Shown here one piece after another: positions 41,476 through 49,800 of a stretch of 64,000 nucleotides of DNA. The position numbers and the translations under genes are program-made. How positions within the stretch are numbered: position 1 is the first letter of the stretch; each line of letters starts with the position of its first letter. Source of the stretch: Comamonas koreensis (GTDB taxonomy: Bacteria; Pseudomonadota; Gammaproteobacteria; Burkholderiales; Burkholderiaceae_C); NCBI RefSeq assembly GCF_014076495.1, contig NZ_CP043575.1, positions 4,402,001 to 4,466,000 on the forward strand, written 5' to 3'. The notes below the pieces were generated by a model. It had not been told where the DNA came from and searched no databases. It saw only the letters and a program-made list of their open reading frames with translations.

Positions 41476-42456
41476 CTACATCGTCAGCAGCACGGCACCC
41501 CAGGTGAAGCCACCGCCCACGCCTTCGAGCATCACATTCTGCCCGGGCTTGACCTGGCCGCTGCGCACGGCGTGGTCTAGCGCCAGCGGGATCGAGGCCG
41601 CCGAGGTGTTGCCATGCTGGTCGACGGTAACGACCACCTTCTCCGGCGCGAGCTTGAGCTTGCGCGCCGTGCTCATCATGATGCGCAGGTTGGCCTGGTG
41701 CGGAATCAGCCAATCGATATCGGCTTCCTGCATCTTGGCCTTTTCGAGCGCGGCGCGTGCGGCCTTGTCCAGCACACCGACGGCGAGCTTGAACACCGCC
41801 TGGCCATCCATGCGCAGCAGCGGCGAGCCAATCACCTGGCCACCCGAGACATTGCCCGGCACGCACAGAATGTCGACATGGCTGCCATCGGCATGCAGCT
41901 CGGTGGCCAGGATGCCGGGCTTGTCAGACGCTTCCAGCACCACAGCGCCGGCGCCATCGCCAAACAGCACGCAGGTCGTGCGGTCATTGAAGTCGAGAAT
42001 GCGGCTGAACACCTCGGCACCCACCACCAGCACGCGCTTGGCGCTGCCGGACTTGATCATCGAGTCCGCCACCGTCAGTGCGTAGACAAAACCGCTGCAC
42101 ACCGCCTGCATGTCAAACACCGGGCAGCCATTGGCAATGCCCAGCTTGTGCTGCAGGATCGCGGCGGTCGAGGGGAACACCATGTCCGGCGTCGAGGTCG
42201 CGACAATGATCAGGTCGATATCGCTGGCCTGGATACTGGCGGCCTGGAGCGCGTTCTTCGACGCCTCCAGCGCCAGATCGCTGGCTACGACATCGGGCGC
42301 TGCAAAATGGCGCGCCTTGATACCGGTGCGCTCCACAATCCACTCGTCGGAGGTTTCCAGACCGCGCGTGGCCATCTCAGCGGCCAACTCATCATTGGTG
42401 ACACGACGTGGCGGCAAATAGCTGCCAGTGCCGATAATGCGGGAATAAATACTCAT
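41476..42456 (-). CDS. fabH: Beta-ketoacyl-ACP synthase III
   Basis: The 326-residue enzyme starts fatty-acid synthesis by condensing acetyl-CoA with malonyl-ACP. Catalytic Cys120 is in [13 protein letters not shown], His in [12 protein letters not shown] and Asn in [12 protein letters not shown]. The end [13 protein letters not shown] is family-typical. It follows plsX by 5 bp. Confidence 0.97.
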   Translation of the reverse strand: MSIYSRIIGTGSYLPPRRVTNDELAAEMATRGLETSDEWIVERTGIKARHFAAPDVVASDLALEASKNALQAASIQASDIDLIIVATSTPDMVFPSTAAILQHKLGIANGCPVFDMQAVCSGFVYALTVADSMIKSGSAKRVLVVGAEVFSRILDFNDRTTCVLFGDGAGAVVLEASDKPGILATELHADGSHVDILCVPGNVSGGQVIGSPLLRMDGQAVFKLAVGVLDKAARAALEKAKMQEADIDWLIPHQANLRIMMSTARKLKLAPEKVVVTVDQHGNTSAASIPLALDHAVRSGQVKPGQNVMLEGVGGGFTWGAVLLTM

Positions 42457-42461
42457 CGAAT

Positions 42462-43514
42462 TCAGGTAGGAGACGTCACGGTTTTGGCAGCAGCATTGCT
42501 GTCTGCCGACATCAGCAGGGGCGCTGCCGTCTGAATCTTGGTCTGCACACGCCCCAGCAAATCATTGCGGGCGGCATCATAGGCGCGCCGCAAGGCATGC
42601 TCATACGCCACCGCGTCGGCCGAGCCATGGCTTTTGAAAACCAGGCCGCGCAATCCGAGCAATGCAGCCCCATTGTAGCGGCGGTGGTCCACCCGCTTCA
42701 TCAAGCGCGCCAGCACCGGGTAAGCGATCACTGCGGCGATCTTCGTGAGCAGGTTGCGTTTGAACTCTTGTTTGAGCCCGTTGCTGATCATGCTGGCCAC
42801 GCCTTCGCTGGCCTTGAGCGCGACATTGCCGACAAAGCCATCACAGGTCACGATATCAACCGTGCCCTTGAAGATGTCATTGCCTTCGACATTGCCGTAA
42901 AAATTGAGGTAACCCGACTGGCCAGCGGTGCGCAGCAGCTCGCCGGCGCGCTTAATGACCTCGCTGCCCTTGATGGCTTCTTCACCAATATTGAGCAGGC
43001 CAACGGTGGGGTTTTCTTTGTTTTCCAGGGCGCTGACCAAGGCCGAGCCCATGACGGCGAACTGCAGCAGATGCTCTGCACTGCAATCCACATTGGCGCC
43101 CAGGTCCAGCACCGTGGTGGCGCCGCCCTTGGCGTGGGGAAGTTGGGTGGCGATAGCCGGGCGGTCAATGCCCTCCAGCGTCTTGAGCACATAACGGGCA
43201 ATGGCCATCAGCGCCCCGGTATTGCCCGCCGACACGGCTGCCAGTGCGGCGCCCGACTTCACCTGGCTGATGGCAACCCGCATCGAAGAATCCTTCTTCT
43301 TGCGCAGCGCCACTTCCACCGGGTCATCCATAGTGACCACTTCGCTTGCAGGCACGATGGTGGCACGCTCGTGCTGAAAAGACTGCAATGCCTCAGCCTG
43401 CCCGACCATCAACAGATGGGCATCAGGGTGGCTATCCAAAAACTTCTTGCATGCGGGTAGCGTGACACGGATACCTGCGTCCCCACCCATGCAATCCACG
43501 GCCAGTGTGATCAT
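42462..43514 (-). CDS. plsX: Phosphate acyltransferase
   Basis: The 350-residue PlsX makes acyl-phosphate from acyl-ACP for phospholipid synthesis. [20 protein letters not shown] opens the protein; [20 protein letters not shown] and [12 protein letters not shown] are family motifs, and [20 protein letters not shown] is near the active site. The start at ATG 43514 fits the family; the longer frame to 43577 runs toward the terminator and is not expected. It sits between rpmF and fabH, the conserved arrangement. Confidence 0.96.
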   Translation of the reverse strand: MITLAVDCMGGDAGIRVTLPACKKFLDSHPDAHLLMVGQAEALQSFQHERATIVPASEVVTMDDPVEVALRKKKDSSMRVAISQVKSGAALAAVSAGNTGALMAIARYVLKTLEGIDRPAIATQLPHAKGGATTVLDLGANVDCSAEHLLQFAVMGSALVSALENKENPTVGLLNIGEEAIKGSEVIKRAGELLRTAGQSGYLNFYGNVEGNDIFKGTVDIVTCDGFVGNVALKASEGVASMISNGLKQEFKRNLLTKIAAVIAYPVLARLMKRVDHRRYNGAALLGLRGLVFKSHGSADAVAYEHALRRAYDAARNDLLGRVQTKIQTAAPLLMSADSNAAAKTVTSPT

Positions 43515-43590
43515 TCGTTCGGTAATTCTTTGACGTTGTTCGCACCGAGTTCCAGCTCGGCGCGCAGCGCGCCGCAAACTGGCAAGAAAT

Positions 43591-43630
43591 AAAAAAGGCC
43601 CGCGCTACTATGTAGCTGCGGGCCTTTTTT
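43591..43630 (-). terminator. Attenuator or terminator between rpmF and plsX
   Basis: AAAAAAGGCCCGC (43591-43603) pairs with GCGGGCCTTTTTT (43618-43630), with an inner GCTAC/GTAGC stem. It is a strong intrinsic terminator on both strands. Lying between rpmF and plsX, it probably lets most transcripts stop after the ribosomal gene with partial read-through into fab genes. Confidence 0.9.
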
Positions 43631-43643
43631 ATACAGCTATGGC

Positions 43644-43826
43644 TTAGGCTTCCGACTTGTTCTTCAGCACTTGGCGGCCACGGTAGAAACCGTTGGGGCT
43701 GATGTGGTGACGCATATGGGTTTCACCGGTGGTGGGTTCCACAGCGATGCCAGGCACGTTCAGTGCGTTGTGCGAACGGTGCATGCCGCGCTTGGAAGGG
43801 GATTTCTTGTTTTGTTGAACAGCCAT
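43644..43826 (-). CDS. rpmF: Ribosomal protein bL32
   Basis: The 60-residue basic protein [20 protein letters not shown] is bL32. The C-terminal part [20 protein letters not shown] lacks the four zinc-binding cysteines of some homologues, so it is the zinc-independent form. ATG 43826 gives the family-typical start; the longer frame to 43871 is not real. It follows yceD by 155 bp. Confidence 0.98.
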   Translation of the reverse strand: MAVQQNKKSPSKRGMHRSHNALNVPGIAVEPTTGETHMRHHISPNGFYRGRQVLKNKSEA

Positions 43827-43981
43827 GATGGCTCCTGAGTCTTGAAAGGGTTGGTGACATGGCCTGCGCAATCACAAACGCATGCCCGAAATTTACGCGA
43901 CTAGCCCATTAAAGACACGAGGGATTCGCGCGAAGCCTCAAATTATAGCAAAGATCGCAAGCAGGCTTCAAGCCACCCGAA

Positions 43982-44539
43982 CTAGGATTGGGTTTTATCA
44001 ATGCGCAGCGATGCCAGCGCCGCGAAGGGATTGGCTTTTTCCGCAGGGCGGTCGTCAAAATCCTGGGTGGCGGACTCCAGCTTCACATCGACGGGGCAGA
44101 CTTCGTGCATGGGCACCATGGGCAGTGCCATCAGCAACTCATCCTCGATCAGCTCCAGCGCATCAATCTGGGGCGCCAGGACCAGCACATCCTCTTCGCT
44201 CTCGTCATCGAGCGCTGCCGCCGTGGCCTCGTCCTTCACAAAGCGAAAGGAGCGGCTGCTTTCCACCGCCACATCCACCGGGCGCATGCAGCGCTGGCAC
44301 TGCAGCTGCACCTGGGTTTCGGCATGCAGATGCAGCCAGGCCTGGCCTGGGCCGCCGGTCGATTCCACCCATTCACCATCGAGCACCCAGCGCACGGGCT
44401 CGGCGGCAGCGGCCTCGCCGCGCTGGTCTTCGGCCAGCAAGCGGGCCAGCTGCCCCAGGGGCAGCTCGCCTTCCAGCGCCGCGTTTTGGTGGGCAAAAGC
44501 CTTGATCTCAAGGCGATTGACAGAAAATTCCTTTGTCAT
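43982..44539 (-). CDS. yceD: DUF177 protein YceD (large-subunit rRNA accumulation)
   Basis: The 185-residue protein has the DUF177/YceD features: LQCQRCMRPVDVAVESSRSF with the CxxC pair, then acidic DDESEEDVLVLAPQIDALEL, IEDELLMALPMVPMHEVCPV and a C-terminal NPFAALASLR motif. The family supports 23S rRNA accumulation. It stands just upstream of rpmF, the usual arrangement, and is divergent from maf with 26 bp between starts. Confidence 0.9.
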   Translation of the reverse strand: MTKEFSVNRLEIKAFAHQNAALEGELPLGQLARLLAEDQRGEAAAAEPVRWVLDGEWVESTGGPGQAWLHLHAETQVQLQCQRCMRPVDVAVESSRSFRFVKDEATAAALDDESEEDVLVLAPQIDALELIEDELLMALPMVPMHEVCPVDVKLESATQDFDDRPAEKANPFAALASLRIDKTQS

Positions 44540-44565
44540 GCGCGCCAGTGTAAGAGAATCTGGGC

Positions 44566-45162
44566 ATGTCTGAATCCCTGATGCCCCGCGCCCTTGTACT
44601 GGGCTCCACCTCCCGCTACCGGCGAGAGCTTCTGTCGCGCTTTCGCCTGCCCTTCGAGACCGCCTCGCCCGATGTGGATGAAACCCCACAGCCCGGCGAA
44701 AGCCCCGCCGCGCTGGCGCTGCGCCTGGCGCTGGCCAAGGCCCATGCGGTGGCCGCCCAGTACCCCGATGCCATCGTGATTGGCTCGGACCAGGTGGCCG
44801 ACCTGCACGGCCAGCCGCTGGGCAAGCCGATGGTGCATGACAAAGCCGTGGAGCAGTTGCGCGCGATGAGCGGGCAAAGCATGCAGTTCCACACCGCCGT
44901 GGCCGTGGTCTGCCAGGCCACTGGCTTTGCGCAGGCCGATACCGCCGTGGTGCGCACGGTGTTCCGCCCGCTCGAAGACGCTGAGATCGAGCGTTATCTG
45001 GTGGCAGAAACACCCTATGACTGCGCCGGCAGCGCCAAGAGCGAAGGCCTGGGCATCACCCTGCTCGACGCCATCGAGAGCGACGACCCCACCGCCTTGA
45101 TCGGCCTGCCCCTGATCCGCACAGCCCGTTTGCTGCGCGCTGCCGGATTGGTGTTGCCATGA
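44566..45162 (+). CDS. Maf-family nucleotide pyrophosphatase
   Basis: The 198-residue Maf-like protein opens with LGSTSRYRRELLSRF, the conserved SxSxxR motif, and has ETPQPGESPAALALRLALAK and IVIGSDQVADLHGQPLGKP, containing the catalytic Asp region. Maf proteins hydrolyse non-canonical or modified nucleoside triphosphates. The methyltransferase gene overlaps its end by four bases, so they are cotranscribed. Confidence 0.9.
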   Translation: MSESLMPRALVLGSTSRYRRELLSRFRLPFETASPDVDETPQPGESPAALALRLALAKAHAVAAQYPDAIVIGSDQVADLHGQPLGKPMVHDKAVEQLRAMSGQSMQFHTAVAVVCQATGFAQADTAVVRTVFRPLEDAEIERYLVAETPYDCAGSAKSEGLGITLLDAIESDDPTALIGLPLIRTARLLRAAGLVLP

Positions 45163-45941
45163 ACCAACAAACAACCAAAGGGCGCCTGTTCCTGGTGCCG
45201 ACCCCCCTCGATTTTGGCTGCGCCACCGAGGCGCCGCTGACCGATGTGCTGCCGCTGCACACCGTGCAAGCCGCCGCCCGCATCACCCACTGGATCTGCG
45301 AGAACGCCAAAAGCTGCCGCGCCTTTCTCAAGCGTGTGGATGCGGTGGCGCCCCTGGCGCTGCCGCTGCAGCAGCAAAACATTGCCGAGCTGCCGCGCGA
45401 AGCCCATAAAAAAGGCGACCACCACCCGCAGACCAGCGCTGGGAGCGATAGCAGCAGCCTGATTGCCGCTGCGCTGCAAGGCCATGATATGGGCCTGGTG
45501 AGCGAAGCGGGCATGCCCGCGATTGCCGACCCCGGCAGCTCGGTGGTGCGCGCCGCCCATGACGCAGGCATCGACGTGGTTCCGCTGGTTGGCCCCACCT
45601 CGCTGCTGCTGGCACTGGCCGCCAGCGGCCTCAATGGCCAGAACTTTGCGTTTGTCGGCTATGTGCCCAGCGACGCCTCCGATCGCAGCGCCCGCCTGCG
45701 TGAGCTCGAGCAACTGGCGCTGCGCCAGGGCCAGACCCAGATCTTCATCGAGACGCCCTACCGCAACCAGGCGCTGCTGGGTGCGCTGCTGCAAACCCTG
45801 CAGCCCAACACGCGCCTGTCCATCTCCAGCGGACTGACCCTGGAGAGCGCCAATACGCAAAGCCGCCTGGTCAAGCAGTGGAAGCCACTCAACACCAGCC
45901 TGGACAACCGCACGCCCATGGTGTTTGCCATTGGCCGCTAA
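45159..45941 (+). CDS. SAM-dependent methyltransferase (RsmI-like)
   Basis: The 260-residue protein has the tetrapyrrole/RsmI methylase fold: LFLVPTPLDFGCATEAPLTD at the N-terminus, GLVSEAGMPAIADPGSSVVR and the SAM-site stretch VVPLVGPTSLLLALAASGLN, then FVGYVPSDASDRSARLRELE and FIETPYRNQALLGALLQTL. RsmI itself 2'-O-methylates C1402 of 16S rRNA, but this belongs to a shorter relative whose target is not established. Its ATG overlaps the maf stop. Confidence 0.85.
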   Translation: MNQQTTKGRLFLVPTPLDFGCATEAPLTDVLPLHTVQAAARITHWICENAKSCRAFLKRVDAVAPLALPLQQQNIAELPREAHKKGDHHPQTSAGSDSSSLIAAALQGHDMGLVSEAGMPAIADPGSSVVRAAHDAGIDVVPLVGPTSLLLALAASGLNGQNFAFVGYVPSDASDRSARLRELEQLALRQGQTQIFIETPYRNQALLGALLQTLQPNTRLSISSGLTLESANTQSRLVKQWKPLNTSLDNRTPMVFAIGR

Positions 45942-45984
45942 GCCCCGTTAATGGCTGCAGCCGTTGCGGCACGCCCATGAAAAA

Positions 45985-46007
45985 AGCGGTGCCTCGGCAC
46001 CGCTTTG
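45985..46007. terminator. Bidirectional terminator
   Basis: AGCGGTGCC-TC-GGCACCGCT (45985-46004) forms a 9-bp stem flanked by A and T runs. It serves the methyltransferase gene and the convergent S49 peptidase gene. Confidence 0.85.
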
Positions 46008-46028
46008 TCATTCAAGCCTTGAAGGCTG

Positions 46029-47063
46029 TCAGCGCACGCTGGGCAGCAGCGACATCGAGCGCAGGGTGCCGACCGCGCCCGCGCCGACCGAGGCACCAAA
46101 ACGCTTGGCAAAGCGCTCGGCCACATTGTCGCGGCGCGTGTAGTCCACCACCTCTTCGGCACCCACGACATCGCGGGCCACCTGGTCGAGGCTGCCCAGG
46201 CCATCGGCCAGGCCCAGCTTCACGGCCTCCTGGCCCGTCCAGAACAGGCCGCTGAAGGTGTCCTCGGTTTCCTTCAAACGGTCACCCCGGCCCTGGCGCA
46301 CGACCTGGATGAACTGCTGGTGAATCTGGCTCAGCATCTGCTGCGCATAGGCCTTTTGCTTGTCATTCATGGGGCTGAATGGATCGAGCATGCCCTTGTT
46401 GGCGCCAGCGGTGAGCAAGCGGCGCTCCACGCCCAGCTTTTCCATCGTGCCGGTAAAACCAAAACCATCCATCAGCACGCCAATGCTGCCGACGATGCTG
46501 GCCTTGTCGACATAGATGCTGTCAGCCGCAGAGGCAATGTAATACGCGGCAGAGGCGCAGGACTCCTCGACCACCGCATACATCGGCTTCTTGTACTGGG
46601 CCTTGAGGCGCACGATCTCGTCATTGATCATGCCCGCCTGCACGGGGCTGCCACCGGGCGAGTTGATCAGCAGCACCACGGCCTTGGCGCCGTCATCCTC
46701 AAAAGCGGTGCGCAGGGCCGCAATCACAAATTCGGCACTGGCGTCCGCGCCGGAGGCGATCTCCCCCTTGAGCTCGACCACAGCCGTGTGCTCGGTCGAG
46801 GTCTTGGCGGCCGATCCGTCCGAGCCAAACAGGTAGCTGACAAACGCAACCACCAAGCCCAGCCAGACCAGGCGAAAGAAAATCTTCCAGCGGCGCGCTG
46901 CGCGCTGCTCCTTGAGCGTGTCAAAGGCCAGGCGCTCCAGCACCGAGCGCTCCCAGCCCGGGCTGGGTGCTGCGGCAGCGGCAGGCGCCGCTGCGGCCGT
47001 CTGCCCCCACAGGTCGGGCGCCGGCGGCGGATTGTGCTGAGGGTTGTTGTCCATGGGGTTCAT
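46029..47063 (-). CDS. sppA: S49-family signal peptide peptidase
   Basis: The 344-residue protein (ATG 47063; a second ATG at 47054) has a Pro-rich cytoplasmic N-terminus, one membrane helix (about 85-105, FFRLVWLGLVVAFVSYLFG) and an S49 protease domain: VVLLINSPGGSPVQAGMIND, CASAAYYIASAADSIYVDKA and SIVGSIGVLMDGFGFTG. S49 enzymes degrade cleaved signal peptides in the membrane. The usual SGGY around the nucleophile is SAAY here. It lies just after the Rieske gene, almost touching it. Confidence 0.88.
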   Translation of the reverse strand: MNPMDNNPQHNPPPAPDLWGQTAAAAPAAAAAPSPGWERSVLERLAFDTLKEQRAARRWKIFFRLVWLGLVVAFVSYLFGSDGSAAKTSTEHTAVVELKGEIASGADASAEFVIAALRTAFEDDGAKAVVLLINSPGGSPVQAGMINDEIVRLKAQYKKPMYAVVEESCASAAYYIASAADSIYVDKASIVGSIGVLMDGFGFTGTMEKLGVERRLLTAGANKGMLDPFSPMNDKQKAYAQQMLSQIHQQFIQVVRQGRGDRLKETEDTFSGLFWTGQEAVKLGLADGLGSLDQVARDVVGAEEVVDYTRRDNVAERFAKRFGASVGAGAVGTLRSMSLLPSVR

Positions 47064-47064
47064 C

Positions 47065-47445
47065 TTAAAAATCAAGAGGTTGGAGACGGTTATCCGTGTG
47101 CCAATAGACCACGCCATCACTCTCACTCAGCGCAACCTTGACCAAACCGCCACGACAGGGACCGCCGGCACAGGCTCCAGTATCGGGCACATAGGCGGCG
47201 CCATGGGTGGCGCAGAGCAACCAATTACCTGTGTCGTCGAAAAACCGCCCCGGCTGGTAGTCCATCTCCATCGCCACATGGGTGCATCGGTTCAGATAGG
47301 CATGGACTCCCGCGTGGTAGCGGATGGCAAAGGCCTGGCAGGTCTGACCGGCATAGACCACATCAAAGGCCACCGCGCGCCCACCGTGCAGCAGCGCATC
47401 GCTCTGGCACAAGGCAATCATCTGCGCCGGTACTTCCGCCATCAC
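47065..47445 (-). CDS. Rieske 2Fe-2S protein
   Basis: The 126-residue soluble protein has the Rieske cluster motif: Cys54-x-His56 (RCTHVAME) and Cys78-x2-His81 (CATHGAAYVPDTG). The ferredoxin-like form without other domains usually donates electrons to oxygenases or reductases. No such partner is nearby; its neighbours are the S49 peptidase and the HAD phosphatase. Close spacing with sppA suggests cotranscription. Confidence 0.88.
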   Translation of the reverse strand: MMAEVPAQMIALCQSDALLHGGRAVAFDVVYAGQTCQAFAIRYHAGVHAYLNRCTHVAMEMDYQPGRFFDDTGNWLLCATHGAAYVPDTGACAGGPCRGGLVKVALSESDGVVYWHTDNRLQPLDF

Positions 47446-47502
47446 CGCACCTGTTCACCGAGGTTCATCTGACTGTACATACAGACAGTAATTGCACCAT
47501 AG

Positions 47503-48159
47503 CTAGGCATGATCCGCCATCCACTGTTGCAGTTCAGCAACGGTATGGGCCACATACAAGGGGTTGAAGGCCTCAAAACCCACATGGTGGTGGGCGCCGT
47601 AGCTCACTCCCACGCTGGCGCAGCCGGCATTGACGGCCATTTGCAGGTCATGCGTGGTGTCGCCCACCATCAGCAGACGCTCGGGCGCCACATCCAGCTC
47701 GGCCATCAGCTCCTGCAGCATCAGCGGATGGGGCTTGCCAGCCGTCTCGTCCGAGGTGCGCGTCGCATGGAAGCGCCCCTTGAGCAAGGTCGTATCCAGC
47801 ACACGGTCCAGCCCCCGGCGGTTCTTGCCGGTGGCAATGGCCAGCAGGTGGCCGCTGGCGGTCAGCTGGTCGAGCAGCTCCAGCACGCCGTCAAACAAGG
47901 TCACCTGCTCCTGGCGCTTGAGGAAATGCAGCCGGTAGCGGTTGGTCAGCGCCACCATCTGGTCCTCCGGCACATCGGGCGCGGCATGGCGCAGCGCGCT
48001 TTGCAGGCTCATGCCGATCACATACTTGGCATCCGCCAGGCTGGGCACCGTGCCACCCACATCCCGCACCGCATCCTGGATCGACAGCGCAATGGCCGCG
48101 GTCGAGTCAAACAGGGTGCCATCCCAGTCAAAGGCAATCAGGTCAAATTGGCGGGCCAT
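47503..48159 (-). CDS. HAD-family phosphatase (phosphoglycolate phosphatase-like)
   Basis: The 218-residue HAD hydrolase has motif I FDWDGTLFDST (nucleophile and acid Asp), motif II-type LAIATGKNRRG, and motif III/IV KPHPLMLQ with VGDTTHDLQMAVNAGC. A helical cap lies at about 15-80. Gph-like proteins dephosphorylate 2-phosphoglycolate from DNA repair; the substrate is not certain. It lies between rluC and the Rieske gene on the same strand, 21 bp after rluC. Confidence 0.88.
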   Translation of the reverse strand: MARQFDLIAFDWDGTLFDSTAAIALSIQDAVRDVGGTVPSLADAKYVIGMSLQSALRHAAPDVPEDQMVALTNRYRLHFLKRQEQVTLFDGVLELLDQLTASGHLLAIATGKNRRGLDRVLDTTLLKGRFHATRTSDETAGKPHPLMLQELMAELDVAPERLLMVGDTTHDLQMAVNAGCASVGVSYGAHHHVGFEAFNPLYVAHTVAELQQWMADHA

Positions 48160-48180
48160 GGGGTTCTCTTTCTATATCTG

Positions 48181-49212
48181 TCACAAAACTGATCCATCGG
48201 CCGCCGAGGCCGCCGCCACAAAGTCTGCCAGCTCCAGCGGCAGCTCGGCGCCCAGTTGCACGCGCTCTGCCGTCTGCGGGTGGTTGAACTGCAGGCGCCA
48301 GGCGTGCAGGAACATGCGCTTGAGGCCATGTTTGGCCAGGCGCTTGTTCAGATCGAAGTCGCCATATTTCTCATCGCCGGCAATCGCATGGCCGCTGCTG
48401 GCCAGGTGCACGCGGATCTGGTGGGTGCGGCCGGTCTTGATGGTCACCTCCAGCAGGCTCATCGCTGGCAGGCCCAGCTGGTGCCGGGCCGCAAACACCT
48501 GTTGCACCTTGACCAGCGAGACCGAGCGCATGCCCTCGGGGTCATCGGCCGTGGTGGCGCGCACGCGGCGCTCGCCATCGGGCAGCAGGTATTTGCGCAG
48601 GGGGGTGTCGATCACCTTCTTGTTGGCCGTCCATTCGCCGATGACCAGCGCCAGGTAGGTCTTGCCGGTCTCCCGCTCGCGGAACTGGTCCTGCAGATGG
48701 GTCAGCGCCGAGCGCTTCTTGGCCACCAGCAGGATGCCCGAGGTTTCGCGGTCGAGCCGGTGCACCAGCTCCAGAAAGCGGGCATCGGGGTGGGCGCGGC
48801 GCAGCTGCTCGATCACGCCAAAGCTGACGCCCGAGCCCCCATGCACGGCCACGCCTGCGGGTTTGTTGATCGCCAGCATGACATCGTCATCGAGCAACAA
48901 GGGAAACTCCCTAGCTGGCACCGCGCGCTCGGCTTCGTCCGGTTTTGCTGCGACGCGCACCGGCGGAATCCGCACCACATCGCCGGGCTGGACGCGAGTG
49001 TCCGCTGTCGCGCGGCCCTTGTTGATACGGACTTCACCCTGGCGGATGATGCGGTAGACATGGGTCTTGGGTACGCCCTTGAGGTGGCGCATCAGAAAAT
49101 TGTCCAGGCGCTGGCCTGCGTCGTCGGGGTGGACCTCGACCAGCCTTACAGCCACTGGGGGTGCTTGTGGACTACGGGGCTCGCCCGGTTTGCCCCCTAT
49201 AATATGTTTCAC
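48181..49212 (-). CDS. rluC: Ribosomal large-subunit pseudouridine synthase C
   Basis: The 343-residue enzyme has an N-terminal S4 RNA-binding domain (AGQRLDNFLMRHLKGVPKTH, VYRIIRQGEVRINKGR) and the RluA-type catalytic domain with the motif HRLDRETSGILLVAKKR (catalytic Asp), then TGRTHQIRVHLASSGHAIAG. RluC modifies three uridines in 23S rRNA. The GTG start at 49212 overlaps the likely rne promoter region; a later start cannot be excluded. It is divergent from rne, as commonly seen. Confidence 0.92.
   Translation of the reverse strand: MKHIIGGKPGEPRSPQAPPVAVRLVEVHPDDAGQRLDNFLMRHLKGVPKTHVYRIIRQGEVRINKGRATADTRVQPGDVVRIPPVRVAAKPDEAERAVPAREFPLLLDDDVMLAINKPAGVAVHGGSGVSFGVIEQLRRAHPDARFLELVHRLDRETSGILLVAKKRSALTHLQDQFRERETGKTYLALVIGEWTANKKVIDTPLRKYLLPDGERRVRATTADDPEGMRSVSLVKVQQVFAARHQLGLPAMSLLEVTIKTGRTHQIRVHLASSGHAIAGDEKYGDFDLNKRLAKHGLKRMFLHAWRLQFNHPQTAERVQLGAELPLELADFVAAASAADGSVL
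49198..49203 (+). promoter_or_regulatory. rne: Candidate rne -10 box
   Basis: TATAAT lies at 49198-49203, about 600 bases before the rne ATG and inside the first codons of divergent rluC. No good -35 stands at 17 bp spacing. If used, the leader would be about 590 nt. Confidence 0.45.
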
Positions 49213-49800
49213 CTGCGCGATAGAGTTATTGGTTTACCGGTGAGCAGTTTAATTCACCCACCAGTACCCGCACAGGCCGGTCGATGTCTGGCTGATCGCC
49301 TTGCCGCCCCACCTGCATACCAAAAGATTGCGCAGGGGACGCCAAGTGAATCAGGCGGACAGACACATTGAAACAACGAAAAAACAGATTTTTGGCGACA
49401 GCTGTCGCAAAGGCCTGCAACCAGGCCCCGCCCAGCTGATCGTCTTCACACCAAACATGTTGATTTTGTGGGCTTGGATGGCAACTCTCTGGCACAGCAG
49501 CAGCTGTGCGCCAGTGCGTCTTGCTGTGCCCGCTGTGCGCATGTTCTCAGGGCAAATATCCCAGCCGGAGGCAGCCCAGCGCTGGCTGGCTGCTTATTTA
49601 CATGCCCTCTCCCGCGTGCCTAGATCCCCTGTGCTGACATAAGTATTACCAGCAAACATGACACGCTCTGTGAATTCTTTCGTTTCTCTGCGTCTGTCCC
49701 GGCATCTGTGGCTCCAGTAAGAGCCTGTTTATTGTTGGGATTGGAGACAGGTGCCTGACTGACAAAGGCAGCCTGTCCCGCATTACGAAGGACGCGCATC
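49213..49800 (+). promoter_or_regulatory. Long leader of rne
   Basis: No gene lies in this 588-bp stretch between rluC and rne. In E. coli the rne mRNA has a long 5' leader through which RNase E controls its own level; a leader of similar size here suggests the same, though the sequence was not matched to it. The last part before ATG 49801 has no strong Shine-Dalgarno; GAAGGA lies about 15 bases upstream. Confidence 0.5.
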
